Made by a program: the position numbers and the translations under genes. Below the pieces are notes generated by a model, which was given only the letters and a program-made list of their open reading frames with translations, was not told where the DNA came from and did no database searches. 64,000 bases of DNA. It comes from Chromobacterium paludis. Its GTDB lineage: Bacteria > Pseudomonadota > Gammaproteobacteria > Burkholderiales > Chromobacteriaceae. Positions within the stretch are counted from its first letter, which is position 1; every line of letters starts with the position of its first letter. Shown here one piece after another: positions 52,248-60,855 of this stretch. Location: contig NZ_CP043473.1 in assembly GCF_008275125.1 (NCBI RefSeq), positions 1,550,001 to 1,614,000 of the forward strand, written 5' to 3'.

Positions 52248-53096
52248 ATGAATACCCGTTTCACCGGCACCGAGCGCTATATCGCCACCGACGACCTGAT
52301 GATGGCCGTCAACGCCTCCATCACCCTGCAACGCCCGCTGCTGATCAAGGGCGAACCCGGCACCGGCAAAACCATGCTGGCCGAGGAAGTCGCCGCCAGC
52401 CTGGGCCGCGAGCTGATCGTCTGGCCGATCAAGTCCACCACCAAGGCCCAGCACGGCCTGTACGAATATGACGCCGTCTCGCGGCTGCGAGACTCCCAGC
52501 TGGGCGACGCCAAGGTGCGCGACATCGCCAACTACATCGTCAAGGGCAAACTGTGGCAGGCCTTCGAGGCGGACACCGCGCCGGTGCTGCTGATAGATGA
52601 AATCGACAAGGCTGACATCGAGTTTCCCAACGACCTGCTGCGCGAGCTGGACCAAATGGAGTTCTTCGTGCACGAGACGCAACAATTCGTACGCGCCAGG
52701 CAGCGCCCCATCATCATCATCACATCGAATAATGAAAAGGAGCTGCCGGACGCCTTCCTTCGCCGCTGCTTCTTCCATTACATCCGCTTCCCCGACGCCG
52801 AGACCATGCAAAGCATCATCGACGTCCATTTCCCCCATATCCGCGAGGAACTGGTCAAGCAGGCGCTGGAGGTGTTCTTTTCCATTCGCGAGCTGCCCGG
52901 CCTGAAGAAAAAGCCGACCACCTCCGAGCTGCTGGACTGGCTGAAGCTGCTCGTCGGCGAGAATATCGGAACCGAAGAACTGGCCGGCCACCAAGAACGC
53001 AATGCGCCGCCGCCCTTGGCCGGCGCCCTGCTGAAGAACGAACAGGACCTGCAACTGTTCGAACGCCTGATGCAAATGGCTCGATTGCGGCGCTGA
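52248..53096 (+). CDS. MoxR-family AAA ATPase
   Basis: A 282-residue AAA protein: RPLLIKGEPGTGKTMLAEEV (Walker A GEPGTGKT), PVLLIDEIDKADIEFPNDLL (Walker B), FVHETQQFVRARQRPIIIIT (sensor 1 follows as TSN), and LPDAFLRRCFFHYIRFPDAE (arginine finger region). MoxR proteins act as chaperones for metalloenzymes or protein complexes, with a VWA partner. That partner type is found at 30967-32157, not adjacent. The gene begins 69 bases after the TerB-like gene and ends one base before xerC. Confidence 0.92.
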   Translation: MNTRFTGTERYIATDDLMMAVNASITLQRPLLIKGEPGTGKTMLAEEVAASLGRELIVWPIKSTTKAQHGLYEYDAVSRLRDSQLGDAKVRDIANYIVKGKLWQAFEADTAPVLLIDEIDKADIEFPNDLLRELDQMEFFVHETQQFVRARQRPIIIITSNNEKELPDAFLRRCFFHYIRFPDAETMQSIIDVHFPHIREELVKQALEVFFSIRELPGLKKKPTTSELLDWLKLLVGENIGTEELAGHQERNAPPPLAGALLKNEQDLQLFERLMQMARLRR

Positions 53097-53097
53097 C

Positions 53098-54000
53098 ATG
53101 GACGAGGCCGCGCGCTTCATTGCACATCTCGCCGTTGCCGGACGCAGTCAGCATACGCTGGCCGCCTACCGCGCGGACCTGGAGATCCTGGCCAGTCAAC
53201 TGGCGCCAACGCCCCTGCCCGCAGCCCAAGCCCTCCACCTGCGCAAAGCATTGGCTCGCCTGCACGCCAGCGGCTTGAGCAGCCGCAGCCTGGCCCGCCG
53301 CCTATCCTCCTGGCGCCAGTTCTATCATTGGCTGCAGCAGAATGGGCTGCGCGGAGACAACCCCGCCAGCGCGCTTCACGCGCCCAAAAGGGACAAGCTG
53401 CTGCCCAAGGCATTGCCGGTGGACGCCGCCGCGGCGCTGCTTGACCGCATGGCGGGCGATGACGGGCTGGATGTGCGCGATCGGGCCATCTTCGAGCTGA
53501 TCTACAGCTGCGGCCTTCGCCTAGCGGAAACTGTGGGACTCGATCTGGCGGACGTGGATTTTTCCGATCAACTGCTGCGCATCCGCGGCAAGGGCGCCAA
53601 GGAGAGACTGGCGCCGATCGGCGCGGAGGCCCTGCGCAGCTTGCAGACATGGCTGGCGGCGCGCCAAGCCAGCCCGGACGAGCCTGCGCTATTTGTAGGG
53701 CGCCGCGGCAAGCGGCTGGGCGGACGCCAGATCGAAAAGCGCCTGCGCGACTGGGCGATCAAAACCGGCGCCAGCCAGCATGTGCATCCGCACATGCTGC
53801 GCCACTCCTTCGCCTCCCACCTGCTGCAATCATCCAGCGACCTGCGCGCGGTGCAGGAGCTGCTGGGACACGCCAACCTGTCCAGCACCCAAATCTACAC
53901 CGCGCTGGACTTCCAGCACTTGGCCAAGGTGTACGACCACGCGCACCCACGGGCCAGCCGCAAGACTGCCTCCCAGCAGGACGAGCCGGAAGCGGATTGA
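53098..54000 (+). CDS. xerC: Tyrosine recombinase XerC
   Basis: A 300-residue site-specific recombinase that resolves chromosome dimers at dif with XerD, activated by FtsK. The catalytic residues are visible: Arg-141 in SCGLRLAETVGL, His-232 and Arg-235 in HPHMLRHSFASHLL, His-258 in LLGHANLSS and the nucleophile Tyr-267 in TQIYTAL. The N-terminal SAM-like domain contains SQHTLAAYRADLEILASQLA. It starts one base past the MoxR stop codon. It is a housekeeping recombinase, not a sign of a prophage. Confidence 0.95.
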   Translation: MDEAARFIAHLAVAGRSQHTLAAYRADLEILASQLAPTPLPAAQALHLRKALARLHASGLSSRSLARRLSSWRQFYHWLQQNGLRGDNPASALHAPKRDKLLPKALPVDAAAALLDRMAGDDGLDVRDRAIFELIYSCGLRLAETVGLDLADVDFSDQLLRIRGKGAKERLAPIGAEALRSLQTWLAARQASPDEPALFVGRRGKRLGGRQIEKRLRDWAIKTGASQHVHPHMLRHSFASHLLQSSSDLRAVQELLGHANLSSTQIYTALDFQHLAKVYDHAHPRASRKTASQQDEPEAD

Positions 54001-54002
54001 TC

Positions 54003-54503
54003 TCAGGCGGCCCGCAGGTGGCCATGCACGCGCGTCAGCAGCTGCGACAGCGCCTCTTCCACCGACTGCCTGCGCACCGCCTCGCGATCCCCGCCAAAAT
54101 GACAGCGCCAGGCCTCGGTCTGCCCGCCCGGATGCGCAATGGCCAGCCAGACTAGGCCTACCGGCTTTTCCGGCGAACCGCCATCCGGCCCGGCGATGCC
54201 GGACACGGCCACCGCCCAGTCCGCCGCAGCCAGCGCCTGCGCGCCGGCCGCCATTTCCCGCACCACCTGTTCGCTGACCGCGCCATGATCCATCAGCGAC
54301 GACGCCTGCACGCCCAGCAACTGCTGCTTGGCCTGATTGCCATAGCTGACCACGCCATGGCTGAACCAGGCGGAGCTGCCCGGTATGTCGGTAATGGCTG
54401 CCGCGATCATGCCGCCGGTGCAGGATTCCGCGGTGGCGATGCTTTCGCCGCGAGCGAGCAGCACGTCGCCCAGTTCCGCGGCCAGTTGTCTGCTATTTGC
54501 CAT
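54003..54503 (-). CDS. pncC: Nicotinamide-nucleotide amidohydrolase (CinA C-terminal domain)
   Basis: A 166-residue enzyme with the CinA-C fold: SIATAESCTGGMIAAAITDI (Ser-Thr/Cys active region), VSYGNQAKQQLLGVQASSLM and AVSGIAGPDGGSPEKPVGLV. It hydrolyses nicotinamide mononucleotide to the acid form for NAD recycling. Without the N-terminal MoaB-like half it is the short, PncC form. Its start overlaps the end of pgi by 11 bases, so it is co-transcribed with it; it is convergent with xerC. Confidence 0.93.
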   Translation of the reverse strand: MANSRQLAAELGDVLLARGESIATAESCTGGMIAAAITDIPGSSAWFSHGVVSYGNQAKQQLLGVQASSLMDHGAVSEQVVREMAAGAQALAAADWAVAVSGIAGPDGGSPEKPVGLVWLAIAHPGGQTEAWRCHFGGDREAVRRQSVEEALSQLLTRVHGHLRAA

Positions 54504-56145
54504 GACGTTCCCTGTAATGCCTGATCAGGCCGTTGGTGGAGCTGTCGTGCGCCAGCTGGCCGGCACCGTCAGCCAACTCGGGCAGAATGCGGCGCGCCAG
54601 CTGCTTGCCATACTCCACGCCCCACTGATCAAACGAGTTGATACCCCAGATCACCCCTTGCACGAAGACCTTGTGCTCGTACAACGCCATCAGCATGCCC
54701 AGACGGTATGGCGTCACCTTGTCCAGCGCCAGCGTATTGGACGGCTGGTTGCCGGGAAACAGTTTCTGCGGCAGCAGCATGTCCAGGGCCTCGCCGGACA
54801 GGTGGCTCAACTCCTGCATCGCCTCCGCCTCGCGCTTGCCGCGCATCAGCGCCTCGGTCTGCGCCAGGCAATTGGCCACCAGAACATCGTGCTGCTCGCC
54901 CAGCGGATACTGGCTGTTCAGCGGCAGGATGAAATCGCACGGCACCAGCCGCGTGCCTTGATGCAGCAACTGGAAGAATGCATGCTGGCTGTTGGCGCCC
55001 TCCTCGCCCCAGATCACCGGCCCGGTGTCGAAATCGACAGCCTCGCCGTAACGCCCCACGCGCTTGCCGTTGGACTCCATGTCCAGTTGCTGGATATGGG
55101 CCGGCAACCGTCGCAGGCCGTGATCGTAAGGCATGATGGCATGAGTATGCGCCTGATAGAAGGTGTTGTACCAGATGCCTATCAAGGCCAGCAGAACCGG
55201 CATATTGGCCTGGAACGGCGCTTCGAAAAAGTGGCGATCCATGGCGTGGCCGCCATCCAGAAAGTCCCGGAAATGCTCGTAGCCGATGGCGAGCATGACG
55301 GGCAGGCCAATGGCTGACCAGACGGAATAGCGGCCGCCCACCCAGTCCCAGAAACCGAACATATGCGCCGGATCGATGCCAAAAGCCTTGACCGCCGGCT
55401 CATTGGTGGAAACGGCGACAAAGTGGCGCGCGATGTCGGCCTCCGTGGCCGCCTGCAAGAACCAGGCACGCGCCGCCTGCGCGTTCAGCAGCGTTTCCGG
55501 CGTGGTGAAGGACTTGGAGGCGACGATGAACAAAGTGGTGGCCGGGTCCAGCTTTTGCAGCGTGCGCACCAGGTGCTGGCCATCGACATTGGAGACGAAG
55601 TGCACATTCAATTCGGCGTGGGCATAGACGGACAGCGCCTCCTTGACCACCAGTGGCCCAAGATCCGAACCGCCTATGCCCAGATTGACGACGTCCCGGA
55701 TGCGCCTGCCGTCAAGGCCCAGCCAGGCGCCGCTGCGCACCTGCTCGCTGAAGACCCGCATCCGCTGCAGCACGGCATGTACCTCGGCCACCACATCTTG
55801 GCCATCCAGCGTCAAACTGGCGTCGGCAGGCAAACGCAACGCGGTGTGCAGCACCGAACGGTTTTCACTGACGTTGATGCGCTCGCCTTGGCGCATCCTG
55901 GCCATCCACCCCTTGAGGTCGGCCGCCGCCGCCAGTTCGAACAATAGCTCCAGCGTGCGCTCGGTGATGCGATTCTTGGAGTAATCCAGCAACAAGCCGT
56001 CCAACTCCAAGGAAAAGCGCTGAAAGCGCTGCGGATCCAGGTCGAACAACTCGCGCATGTGCATATGGCGCGTCGCGCGCTGGTGCTGGTGCAGCTTGGC
56101 CCAGATCGGAGAGGAATTGATGTCGATGTGGCGGTGTGCGGCCAT
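54493..56145 (-). CDS. pgi: Glucose-6-phosphate isomerase
   Basis: A 550-residue glycolytic enzyme interconverting glucose 6-phosphate and fructose 6-phosphate. Its features include NLGIGGSDLGPLVVKEALSV, VASKSFTTPETLLNAQAA, the signature FGFWDWVGGRYSVWSAIGLP, DMESNGKRVGRYGEAVDFDT, PVIWGEEGANSQHAFFQL (base Glu) and KVTPYRLGMLMALYEHKVFV. The length matches bacterial Pgi. It is preceded by orn in the same direction, separated by 82 bases. Confidence 0.96.
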   Translation of the reverse strand: MAAHRHIDINSSPIWAKLHQHQRATRHMHMRELFDLDPQRFQRFSLELDGLLLDYSKNRITERTLELLFELAAAADLKGWMARMRQGERINVSENRSVLHTALRLPADASLTLDGQDVVAEVHAVLQRMRVFSEQVRSGAWLGLDGRRIRDVVNLGIGGSDLGPLVVKEALSVYAHAELNVHFVSNVDGQHLVRTLQKLDPATTLFIVASKSFTTPETLLNAQAARAWFLQAATEADIARHFVAVSTNEPAVKAFGIDPAHMFGFWDWVGGRYSVWSAIGLPVMLAIGYEHFRDFLDGGHAMDRHFFEAPFQANMPVLLALIGIWYNTFYQAHTHAIMPYDHGLRRLPAHIQQLDMESNGKRVGRYGEAVDFDTGPVIWGEEGANSQHAFFQLLHQGTRLVPCDFILPLNSQYPLGEQHDVLVANCLAQTEALMRGKREAEAMQELSHLSGEALDMLLPQKLFPGNQPSNTLALDKVTPYRLGMLMALYEHKVFVQGVIWGINSFDQWGVEYGKQLARRILPELADGAGQLAHDSSTNGLIRHYRERHGK

Positions 56146-56227
56146 GTTTTCTGCCGATGGAATACGAATGGTGAAAAAACAGGGGCCGCCTCAAGCAGGC
56201 CGCCCCGACGGATGCGCGGGCGCGCCG

Positions 56228-56773
56228 TTATAGCTTCAGGAAATGCTCGCGGTAGTAGCGCATCTCCTCGATGGACTCGAGGATGTCGGCCAGGGCCTCA
56301 TGCTTGCCGCGCTTGACCACGCCCTTCGCCACTTCCGGCTTCCAGCGCTTGCACAGCTCCTTCAGCGTGGACACGTCCAAGTTGCGGTAGTGGAAGTAGG
56401 CCTCCAGCCTGGGCATCCAGCGCGCCATGAAGCGGCGGTCTTGGTGGATGGTGTTGCCGCACATCGGCGTGACGCGCTCCGGCACGTATTGCGCCATGAA
56501 GTCCAACAGGATCCGCTCCGCCTCGGCCTCGCTCACCGTCGAGTTCTTCACTTTTTCGATCAGGCCGCTCTTGCCGTGCGTATTCTTGTTCCAGTCGTCC
56601 ATCGCATCCAGCACCGCGTCCGGCTGATGCACCACCAGCACCGGCGACTCCGCCAGCACATTGAGCTGGCTGTCGGTGACGATCATCGCCACTTCGATGA
56701 TGCGGTCGGCGTCAGGATTCAGGCCCGTCATTTCCATATCGAGCCAGATGAGGTTATTGGTATCTTGTGCCAT
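56228..56773 (-). CDS. orn: Oligoribonuclease
   Basis: The 181-residue 3'-5' exonuclease removes short oligoribonucleotides, including pGpG from c-di-GMP turnover. The DEDDh motifs are [20 protein letters not shown] (Asp-Glu), [19 protein letters not shown] (Asp) and [20 protein letters not shown] (His and Asp). ATG 56773 gives exactly the standard length; the frame upstream is unrelated. It diverges from the M48 protease gene, with an 80-base intergenic region between them. Confidence 0.95.
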   Translation of the reverse strand: MAQDTNNLIWLDMEMTGLNPDADRIIEVAMIVTDSQLNVLAESPVLVVHQPDAVLDAMDDWNKNTHGKSGLIEKVKNSTVSEAEAERILLDFMAQYVPERVTPMCGNTIHQDRRFMARWMPRLEAYFHYRNLDVSTLKELCKRWKPEVAKGVVKRGKHEALADILESIEEMRYYREHFLKL

Positions 56774-56852
56774 ACTATTCAATCTTGAGTAAACCCTCCC
56801 ATTTTCCTTCATTGCCGCCGTTGCGGCAAACTCGACACCCATACCGACATCC

Positions 56853-58100
56853 ATGACCGAGGCATTTTCCATATTGTTCGCCATCGCGCTGGCGCTGACG
56901 CTGAGCCTGAAACTGTGGCTGGGCGGGCGCCACATCCGCCATATCGCCCTGCGCCGCCCTGAAGTCCCGGCCGCTTTCCGCGACAGCATCACCCGGGAAC
57001 AGCATCAGCACGCCGCCGATTACACCATCGCCAAAACCAAGCTGGGCCTGCTGTCCGCCTGGGTGGACACCGCCCTGATCGCGGCCCTCACCTTCGGCGG
57101 CGGGCTGCAATGGCTGAGCCTGCACACCATGCAATGGTTCGCCGCGCCGCTGCTGTCCGGCCTGGCCCTGATCGTGGCGGTCAGCGTCATCAGCAGCCTC
57201 GTTTCGCTGCCATTCAGCCTGTATGGCACTTTCGGCATCGAGACGCGCTACGGCTTCAACAAGATGACCTTCGCGCTGTTTCTGGCCGATCAGATCAAAG
57301 GCCTGCTGCTGGGCGCGGCCATCGGTCTGCCGCTGGTGGCGCTGGTGCTGTGGCTGATGGACATATCGGGGCCGCTATGGTGGCTGTGGGTCTGGCTGGT
57401 CTGGTCCGCCTTCCAGCTGCTGATGTTGGCCGTTTTCCCGACGGTGATCGCGCCGCTGTTCAACAAGTTCCAGCCGCTGCAAGACGAGGCGCTGAAGGCC
57501 CGCATCGAATCGCTGCTGCAAAGAGCCGGCTTCAAGAGCCAAGGCGTATTCGTGATGGACGGCTCTCGCCGCTCCAGCCACGGCAACGCCTATTTCACCG
57601 GCTTCGGCGCCGCCAAGCGCATCGTCTTCTTCGACACCCTGCTGTCGCAACTGAGCCATGACGAAATCGAGGCCGTGCTGGCGCACGAACTGGGCCATTT
57701 CAAACGCAGGCACATCCTCAAGCGCATCGCGATGGCGTTCGGGCTGTCGCTGCTTCTGCTCTGGACCTTGGGCCAATTGCTGCACGCGCCCTGGTTCTAC
57801 CTGGGACTGGGCGTGGCCGCCCCCAGCACCGCAATGGCGCTGATCCTGTTCTTCATGGCGATCCCGGCCTTCACTTTTCCGCTGACGCCGCTGTCCAGCC
57901 TGATGTCGCGCCGGCATGAATATGAGGCTGACGACTTCGCCGCCGAGCATACGCGTGCCGACGACCTGATTTCCGCGCTGGTCAAGCTATACCGCGACAA
58001 CGCCTCCACCTTGACGCCAGACCCGATCCATTCCACCTTCTACGATTCGCACCCGCCCGCCGCGCTGCGCATCCAACATCTGAGAGGAAACCAAGCATGA
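56853..58100 (+). CDS. M48-family (Ste24-like CAAX prenyl protease) membrane metalloprotease
   Basis: A 415-residue inner-membrane protease. It has several hydrophobic helices (for example [58 protein letters not shown]), then [20 protein letters not shown], and the zinc motif HELGH at about residue 278 in [20 protein letters not shown], with a third ligand Glu in [13 protein letters not shown]. The longer multi-helix form is closer to Ste24 than to HtpX. It probably degrades membrane proteins. Its TGA overlaps the phhB ATG by ATGA. Confidence 0.92.
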   Translation: MTEAFSILFAIALALTLSLKLWLGGRHIRHIALRRPEVPAAFRDSITREQHQHAADYTIAKTKLGLLSAWVDTALIAALTFGGGLQWLSLHTMQWFAAPLLSGLALIVAVSVISSLVSLPFSLYGTFGIETRYGFNKMTFALFLADQIKGLLLGAAIGLPLVALVLWLMDISGPLWWLWVWLVWSAFQLLMLAVFPTVIAPLFNKFQPLQDEALKARIESLLQRAGFKSQGVFVMDGSRRSSHGNAYFTGFGAAKRIVFFDTLLSQLSHDEIEAVLAHELGHFKRRHILKRIAMAFGLSLLLLWTLGQLLHAPWFYLGLGVAAPSTAMALILFFMAIPAFTFPLTPLSSLMSRRHEYEADDFAAEHTRADDLISALVKLYRDNASTLTPDPIHSTFYDSHPPAALRIQHLRGNQA

Positions 58101-58423
58101 ACCTGCTGGAGCTGTCCTGCACGCCGCAACACGGCGAAAGCCCGCTGGCCGACCACACCGTCAAGCAACTGCTGTCCACCCTGCCCGGCTGGCAAATCGT
58201 CGGCATCGAGCTGAACAAGACTTTCCATTTCGCCAATTATCACGAGACCATGGCCTTCGTGAACGCGCTCGCCTGGATCGCCCACCAGGAAGATCATCAC
58301 CCCGACCTGTCGGTGCATTACAATCGCGCTGTGGTGAACTTCAGCACCCACGACGCCGGCGGCCTGACGCTCAACGACTTCATCTGCGCGGCCAAGACCG
58401 AAGCCCTGCTCAAGCGCCCATGA
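58097..58423 (+). CDS. phhB: Pterin-4a-carbinolamine dehydratase
   Basis: A 108-residue enzyme that recycles the tetrahydropterin cofactor of aromatic amino acid hydroxylases. The family core is WQIVGIELNKTFHFANYHET, FVNALAWIAHQEDHHPDLSV (His-His-Pro) and HYNRAVVNFSTHDAGGLTLN. It is joined by ATGA overlaps to both neighbours, the M48 protease upstream and rsgA downstream, so all three are translated in a chain. No phenylalanine hydroxylase is adjacent, so its pterin partner is encoded elsewhere. Confidence 0.94.
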   Translation: MNLLELSCTPQHGESPLADHTVKQLLSTLPGWQIVGIELNKTFHFANYHETMAFVNALAWIAHQEDHHPDLSVHYNRAVVNFSTHDAGGLTLNDFICAAKTEALLKRP

Positions 58424-59283
58424 CAGCCAGAGTAGGACAGATCATCCGCAGCCATGGCCGCCGCTTCATCGTCGAAGCCGATGGCCAAGTTTACGACTGC
58501 ACCACCCGCGGCAAGCGTGTCGACTACGCCTGCGGCGACATCGTCGACATCCTGATCCAGAATCAGGAACAGGCTGTGATAGAACGTGCCCATGAGCGCC
58601 GCAGCCTGCTGTATCGCCAGGACGACTGGAAAACCAAAGTCATTGCCGCCAACGTCACGCGCATCCTGTTCGTGATCGCCGCCGTGCCCTCCCCGAGCGA
58701 GGAATTGCTGGGACGCTGCCTAATCGCGGCGGAGGCCGGCGACATCGAGCCCGTCATCGTCGTCAATAAGTGCGATCTGCCGGAAACCGCCACGCTGCTG
58801 GGAAAATTGCAACTGTATGTGAATCTTGGCTACCAACTGGTTACATTGTCCGCCAAGCAGGACTTCAGCCCGTTGCAACCCTTGCTGCGCGGGCATACCA
58901 GCGTGCTGGTGGGACAGTCTGGCATGGGCAAGTCCACACTGACCAACGCGCTCCTGCCCGCAGCCAACGCGCGCATCGGCGACATCTCCACCGCCCTCGA
59001 TTCGGGCCGCCACACCACCACGCACGCCACCCTCTACCACCTTGATGCGGACAGCCAGCTGATCGACTCCCCAGGCCTGCAGGAATTTGGCTTGAAACAT
59101 CTGCAAGCAGCGGATTTGGTGCATTATTTCCCGGAGATGCGCCGGTATATTGGACAGTGTCGTTTCCATAACTGCACACACCGAGTCGAACCTAACTGTG
59201 CGATCATGAACGCTGCGGAAATCGGCGAAATCAGCGCGCACAGACTGTCCTTATTGCAGCGCCTGACGCTGGAGCTGGGCTGA
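58420..59283 (+). CDS. rsgA: Ribosome small-subunit-dependent GTPase A
   Basis: A 287-residue circularly permuted GTPase maturing the 30S subunit. An OB-fold N-terminus (GQIIRSHGRRFIVEADGQVY) is followed by the G4 motif VNKCD, then G1 VLVGQSGMGKSTLTNALLPA, GRHTTTHATLYHL (G2) and LIDSPGLQEFGLKHLQA (G3), with the C-terminal zinc site GQCRFHNCTHRVEPNCAIMN. The order G4-G1-G3 is the usual one for this family. The ATG overlaps the phhB stop codon. Confidence 0.96.
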   Translation: MTARVGQIIRSHGRRFIVEADGQVYDCTTRGKRVDYACGDIVDILIQNQEQAVIERAHERRSLLYRQDDWKTKVIAANVTRILFVIAAVPSPSEELLGRCLIAAEAGDIEPVIVVNKCDLPETATLLGKLQLYVNLGYQLVTLSAKQDFSPLQPLLRGHTSVLVGQSGMGKSTLTNALLPAANARIGDISTALDSGRHTTTHATLYHLDADSQLIDSPGLQEFGLKHLQAADLVHYFPEMRRYIGQCRFHNCTHRVEPNCAIMNAAEIGEISAHRLSLLQRLTLELG

Positions 59284-59312
59284 GCGAAATGTAAATCAGG
59301 AAGCACACACTT

Positions 59313-59343
59313 CTTATTTACTTTTTATGCTTCGCTAAATAAG
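59313..59343. repeat. AT-rich inverted repeat between rsgA and phaB
   Basis: Arms CTTATTTA (59313-59320) and TAAATAAG (59336-59343) with a 15-base spacer. It may end the rsgA transcript weakly or serve as an operator in front of phaB; the region between the genes is strongly AT-rich. Confidence 0.45.
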
Positions 59344-59407
59344 CTGTAACAAAAGGGGTTCAGTATTACTCAGGCATAAATTCGACACCAAAAGAGGAGC
59401 CAGCATC

Positions 59408-60148
59408 ATGACGAAAAGGATTGCGCTAGTTACCGGTGGGATGGGCGGCATCGGCACCGCCATTTGCAAGACGCTGGCCGAAGCCGGCCATATCGTAGCG
59501 ACCACCTACAGCAAACCGGGCCGCGAACAAGCCTGGCTGGCAGACATGAAGGGACTGGGCTTCCATGACATCCACTGCTACCAGTGCGATGTCACCGACT
59601 TTGCCGCCTGCCAGGAAATGGCCGCGCGCATCGCCAAGGACCTGGGCCCGGTCTCCATCCTGGTCAACAACGCCGGCATCACCCGCGACGCCAGCTTCAA
59701 GAAGCAGACCAAGGACGACTGGGATGCGGTAATCCGCACCAATCTGGACTCGGTCTTCAATATGACCAAGCCCGTGCTGGATGCCATGCTGGAAGCGGGC
59801 TTCGGCCGCATCGTCAACATCTCGTCCATCAATGGCCAGAAAGGCCAGTTTGGCCAGACCAACTACTCCGCCGCCAAGGCCGGCATGCATGGCTTCACCA
59901 TGGCGCTGGCACAGGAAGTGGCCAAAAAGGGCGTGACGGTGAACACCATCTCTCCGGGTTACATCGCCACGGAAATGGTGATGGCGGTGCCGGAAGACGT
60001 GCGCAGCAAGATCATCGCCCAGATTCCGGTCGGCCGCCTCGGCAAGCCGGAAGAAATCGCGGCGCTGGTGGGCTTCCTCAGCTCGGAACACGCAGGCTTC
60101 ATCACCGGCAGCAATATCGCCATGAACGGCGGCCAGCACATGATGTAA
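59408..60148 (+). CDS. phaB: Acetoacetyl-CoA reductase (PhaB-type SDR)
   Basis: A 246-residue short-chain dehydrogenase making (R)-3-hydroxybutyryl-CoA for polyhydroxyalkanoate synthesis. Motifs: ALVTGGMGGIGTAICKTLAE (TGxxxGIG cofactor loop), ILVNNAGITRDASFKKQTKD, the Ser-Tyr-Lys active site in NISSINGQKGQFGQTNYSAA plus KAGMHGF, and ISPGYIATEMVMAVPEDVRS. The GQFGQTNYSAAKAG form is typical of PhaB rather than FabG. AGAGGAG precedes the ATG. No phaC or phaA is adjacent. Confidence 0.92.
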   Translation: MTKRIALVTGGMGGIGTAICKTLAEAGHIVATTYSKPGREQAWLADMKGLGFHDIHCYQCDVTDFAACQEMAARIAKDLGPVSILVNNAGITRDASFKKQTKDDWDAVIRTNLDSVFNMTKPVLDAMLEAGFGRIVNISSINGQKGQFGQTNYSAAKAGMHGFTMALAQEVAKKGVTVNTISPGYIATEMVMAVPEDVRSKIIAQIPVGRLGKPEEIAALVGFLSSEHAGFITGSNIAMNGGQHMM

Positions 60149-60165
60149 GCGCCAGGCCCCATCGA

Positions 60166-60192
60166 CGCGCCGCCCAAATGGGCGGCGTTTTC
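60166..60192 (+). terminator. Intrinsic terminator of phaB
   Basis: CGCCGCCC and GGGCGGCG arms enclose AAAT and are followed by TTTT. Confidence 0.85.
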
Positions 60193-60250
60193 TATTTCCG
60201 CCCGCCTTGGTGTATGCTGACCGGCCTCGAATCCAACCGCAGGCCCCGCC

Positions 60251-60739
60251 ATGGCAGAAAACCTGATTATCGAAGGCGACAGCAAGGAAGCGAAATACCA
60301 GACCCTGCTGCCGCAAGCCCACGCTCTGATCGCCGGCGAAACCGACGTCGTCGCCGCGCTGGCCAACCTCTCATCGGCGCTGGCCATGACTTTCGATTGG
60401 TTATGGACCGGCTTCTACCTGGTCAAGGGCGAGCAATTGGTGCTGGGCCCCTTCCAAGGGCCCATCGCCTGCACCCGCATTCCTCATGGCCGCGGCGTGT
60501 GCGGCAGCGCCTGGGCGCAAAACCGGACACTGCTAGTGGAGGACGTGGACGCCTTCCCCGGCCATATCGCCTGCTCTTCCAGCGCCCGCTCCGAAGTGGT
60601 GGTGCCGGTGCGCAACGCCGCCGGCGTGGTGGTAGCCGTGCTGGACATCGACTCTGCGCAACCGGCCAGCTTCGACCAGACCGACGCCGACTACCTGGAA
60701 CGCATCATCGCCCCGCTGGGCGCGCTATTCCCCGCCTGA
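60251..60739 (+). CDS. msrC: Free methionine-(R)-sulfoxide reductase (GAF domain)
   Basis: A 162-residue single GAF-domain enzyme reducing free methionine-R-sulfoxide. It has WTGFYLVKGEQLVLGPFQGP, and three cysteines at the expected places: the IACTRIPHG site, GRGVCGSAWAQ, and the nucleophile in HIACSSSARSEVVVPV. The YLVKGEQLVLGPFQGPxAC pattern is specific to this family, not to signalling GAF domains. With msrA at 10865 it covers two of the methionine-sulfoxide repair activities. No ribosome-site abnormality was seen. Confidence 0.92.
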   Translation: MAENLIIEGDSKEAKYQTLLPQAHALIAGETDVVAALANLSSALAMTFDWLWTGFYLVKGEQLVLGPFQGPIACTRIPHGRGVCGSAWAQNRTLLVEDVDAFPGHIACSSSARSEVVVPVRNAAGVVVAVLDIDSAQPASFDQTDADYLERIIAPLGALFPA

Positions 60740-60762
60740 CAGCGCACTAATCTCCAAAGCAA

Positions 60763-60832
60763 ACAGCCCTGCGGCGCACGCCGTCAGGGCTGTCAAACCA
60801 GGCCAAGCGCGCCGCCCCGCCAAGGCGGGGCG
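60763..60832. terminator. Two GC-rich hairpins between convergent msrC and typA
   Basis: The first hairpin (60763-60793) has ACAGCCCTG-CGGCG against CGCCG-T-CAGGGCTGT; the second (60813-60832) CGCCCCGCC against GGCGGGGCG. Neither is followed by a strong T-run, so they may end transcription with Rho or protect 3' ends. Confidence 0.55.
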
Positions 60833-60855
60833 CGCTCAATGCGCCGTCAACTCGA

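Noticed and set aside
53098..54000. xerC (and Gcr) as sign of a prophage or integrative element
   Set aside because: The catalytic residues and gene context are those of the housekeeping XerC; no att repeats, phage genes or tRNA insertion were seen.
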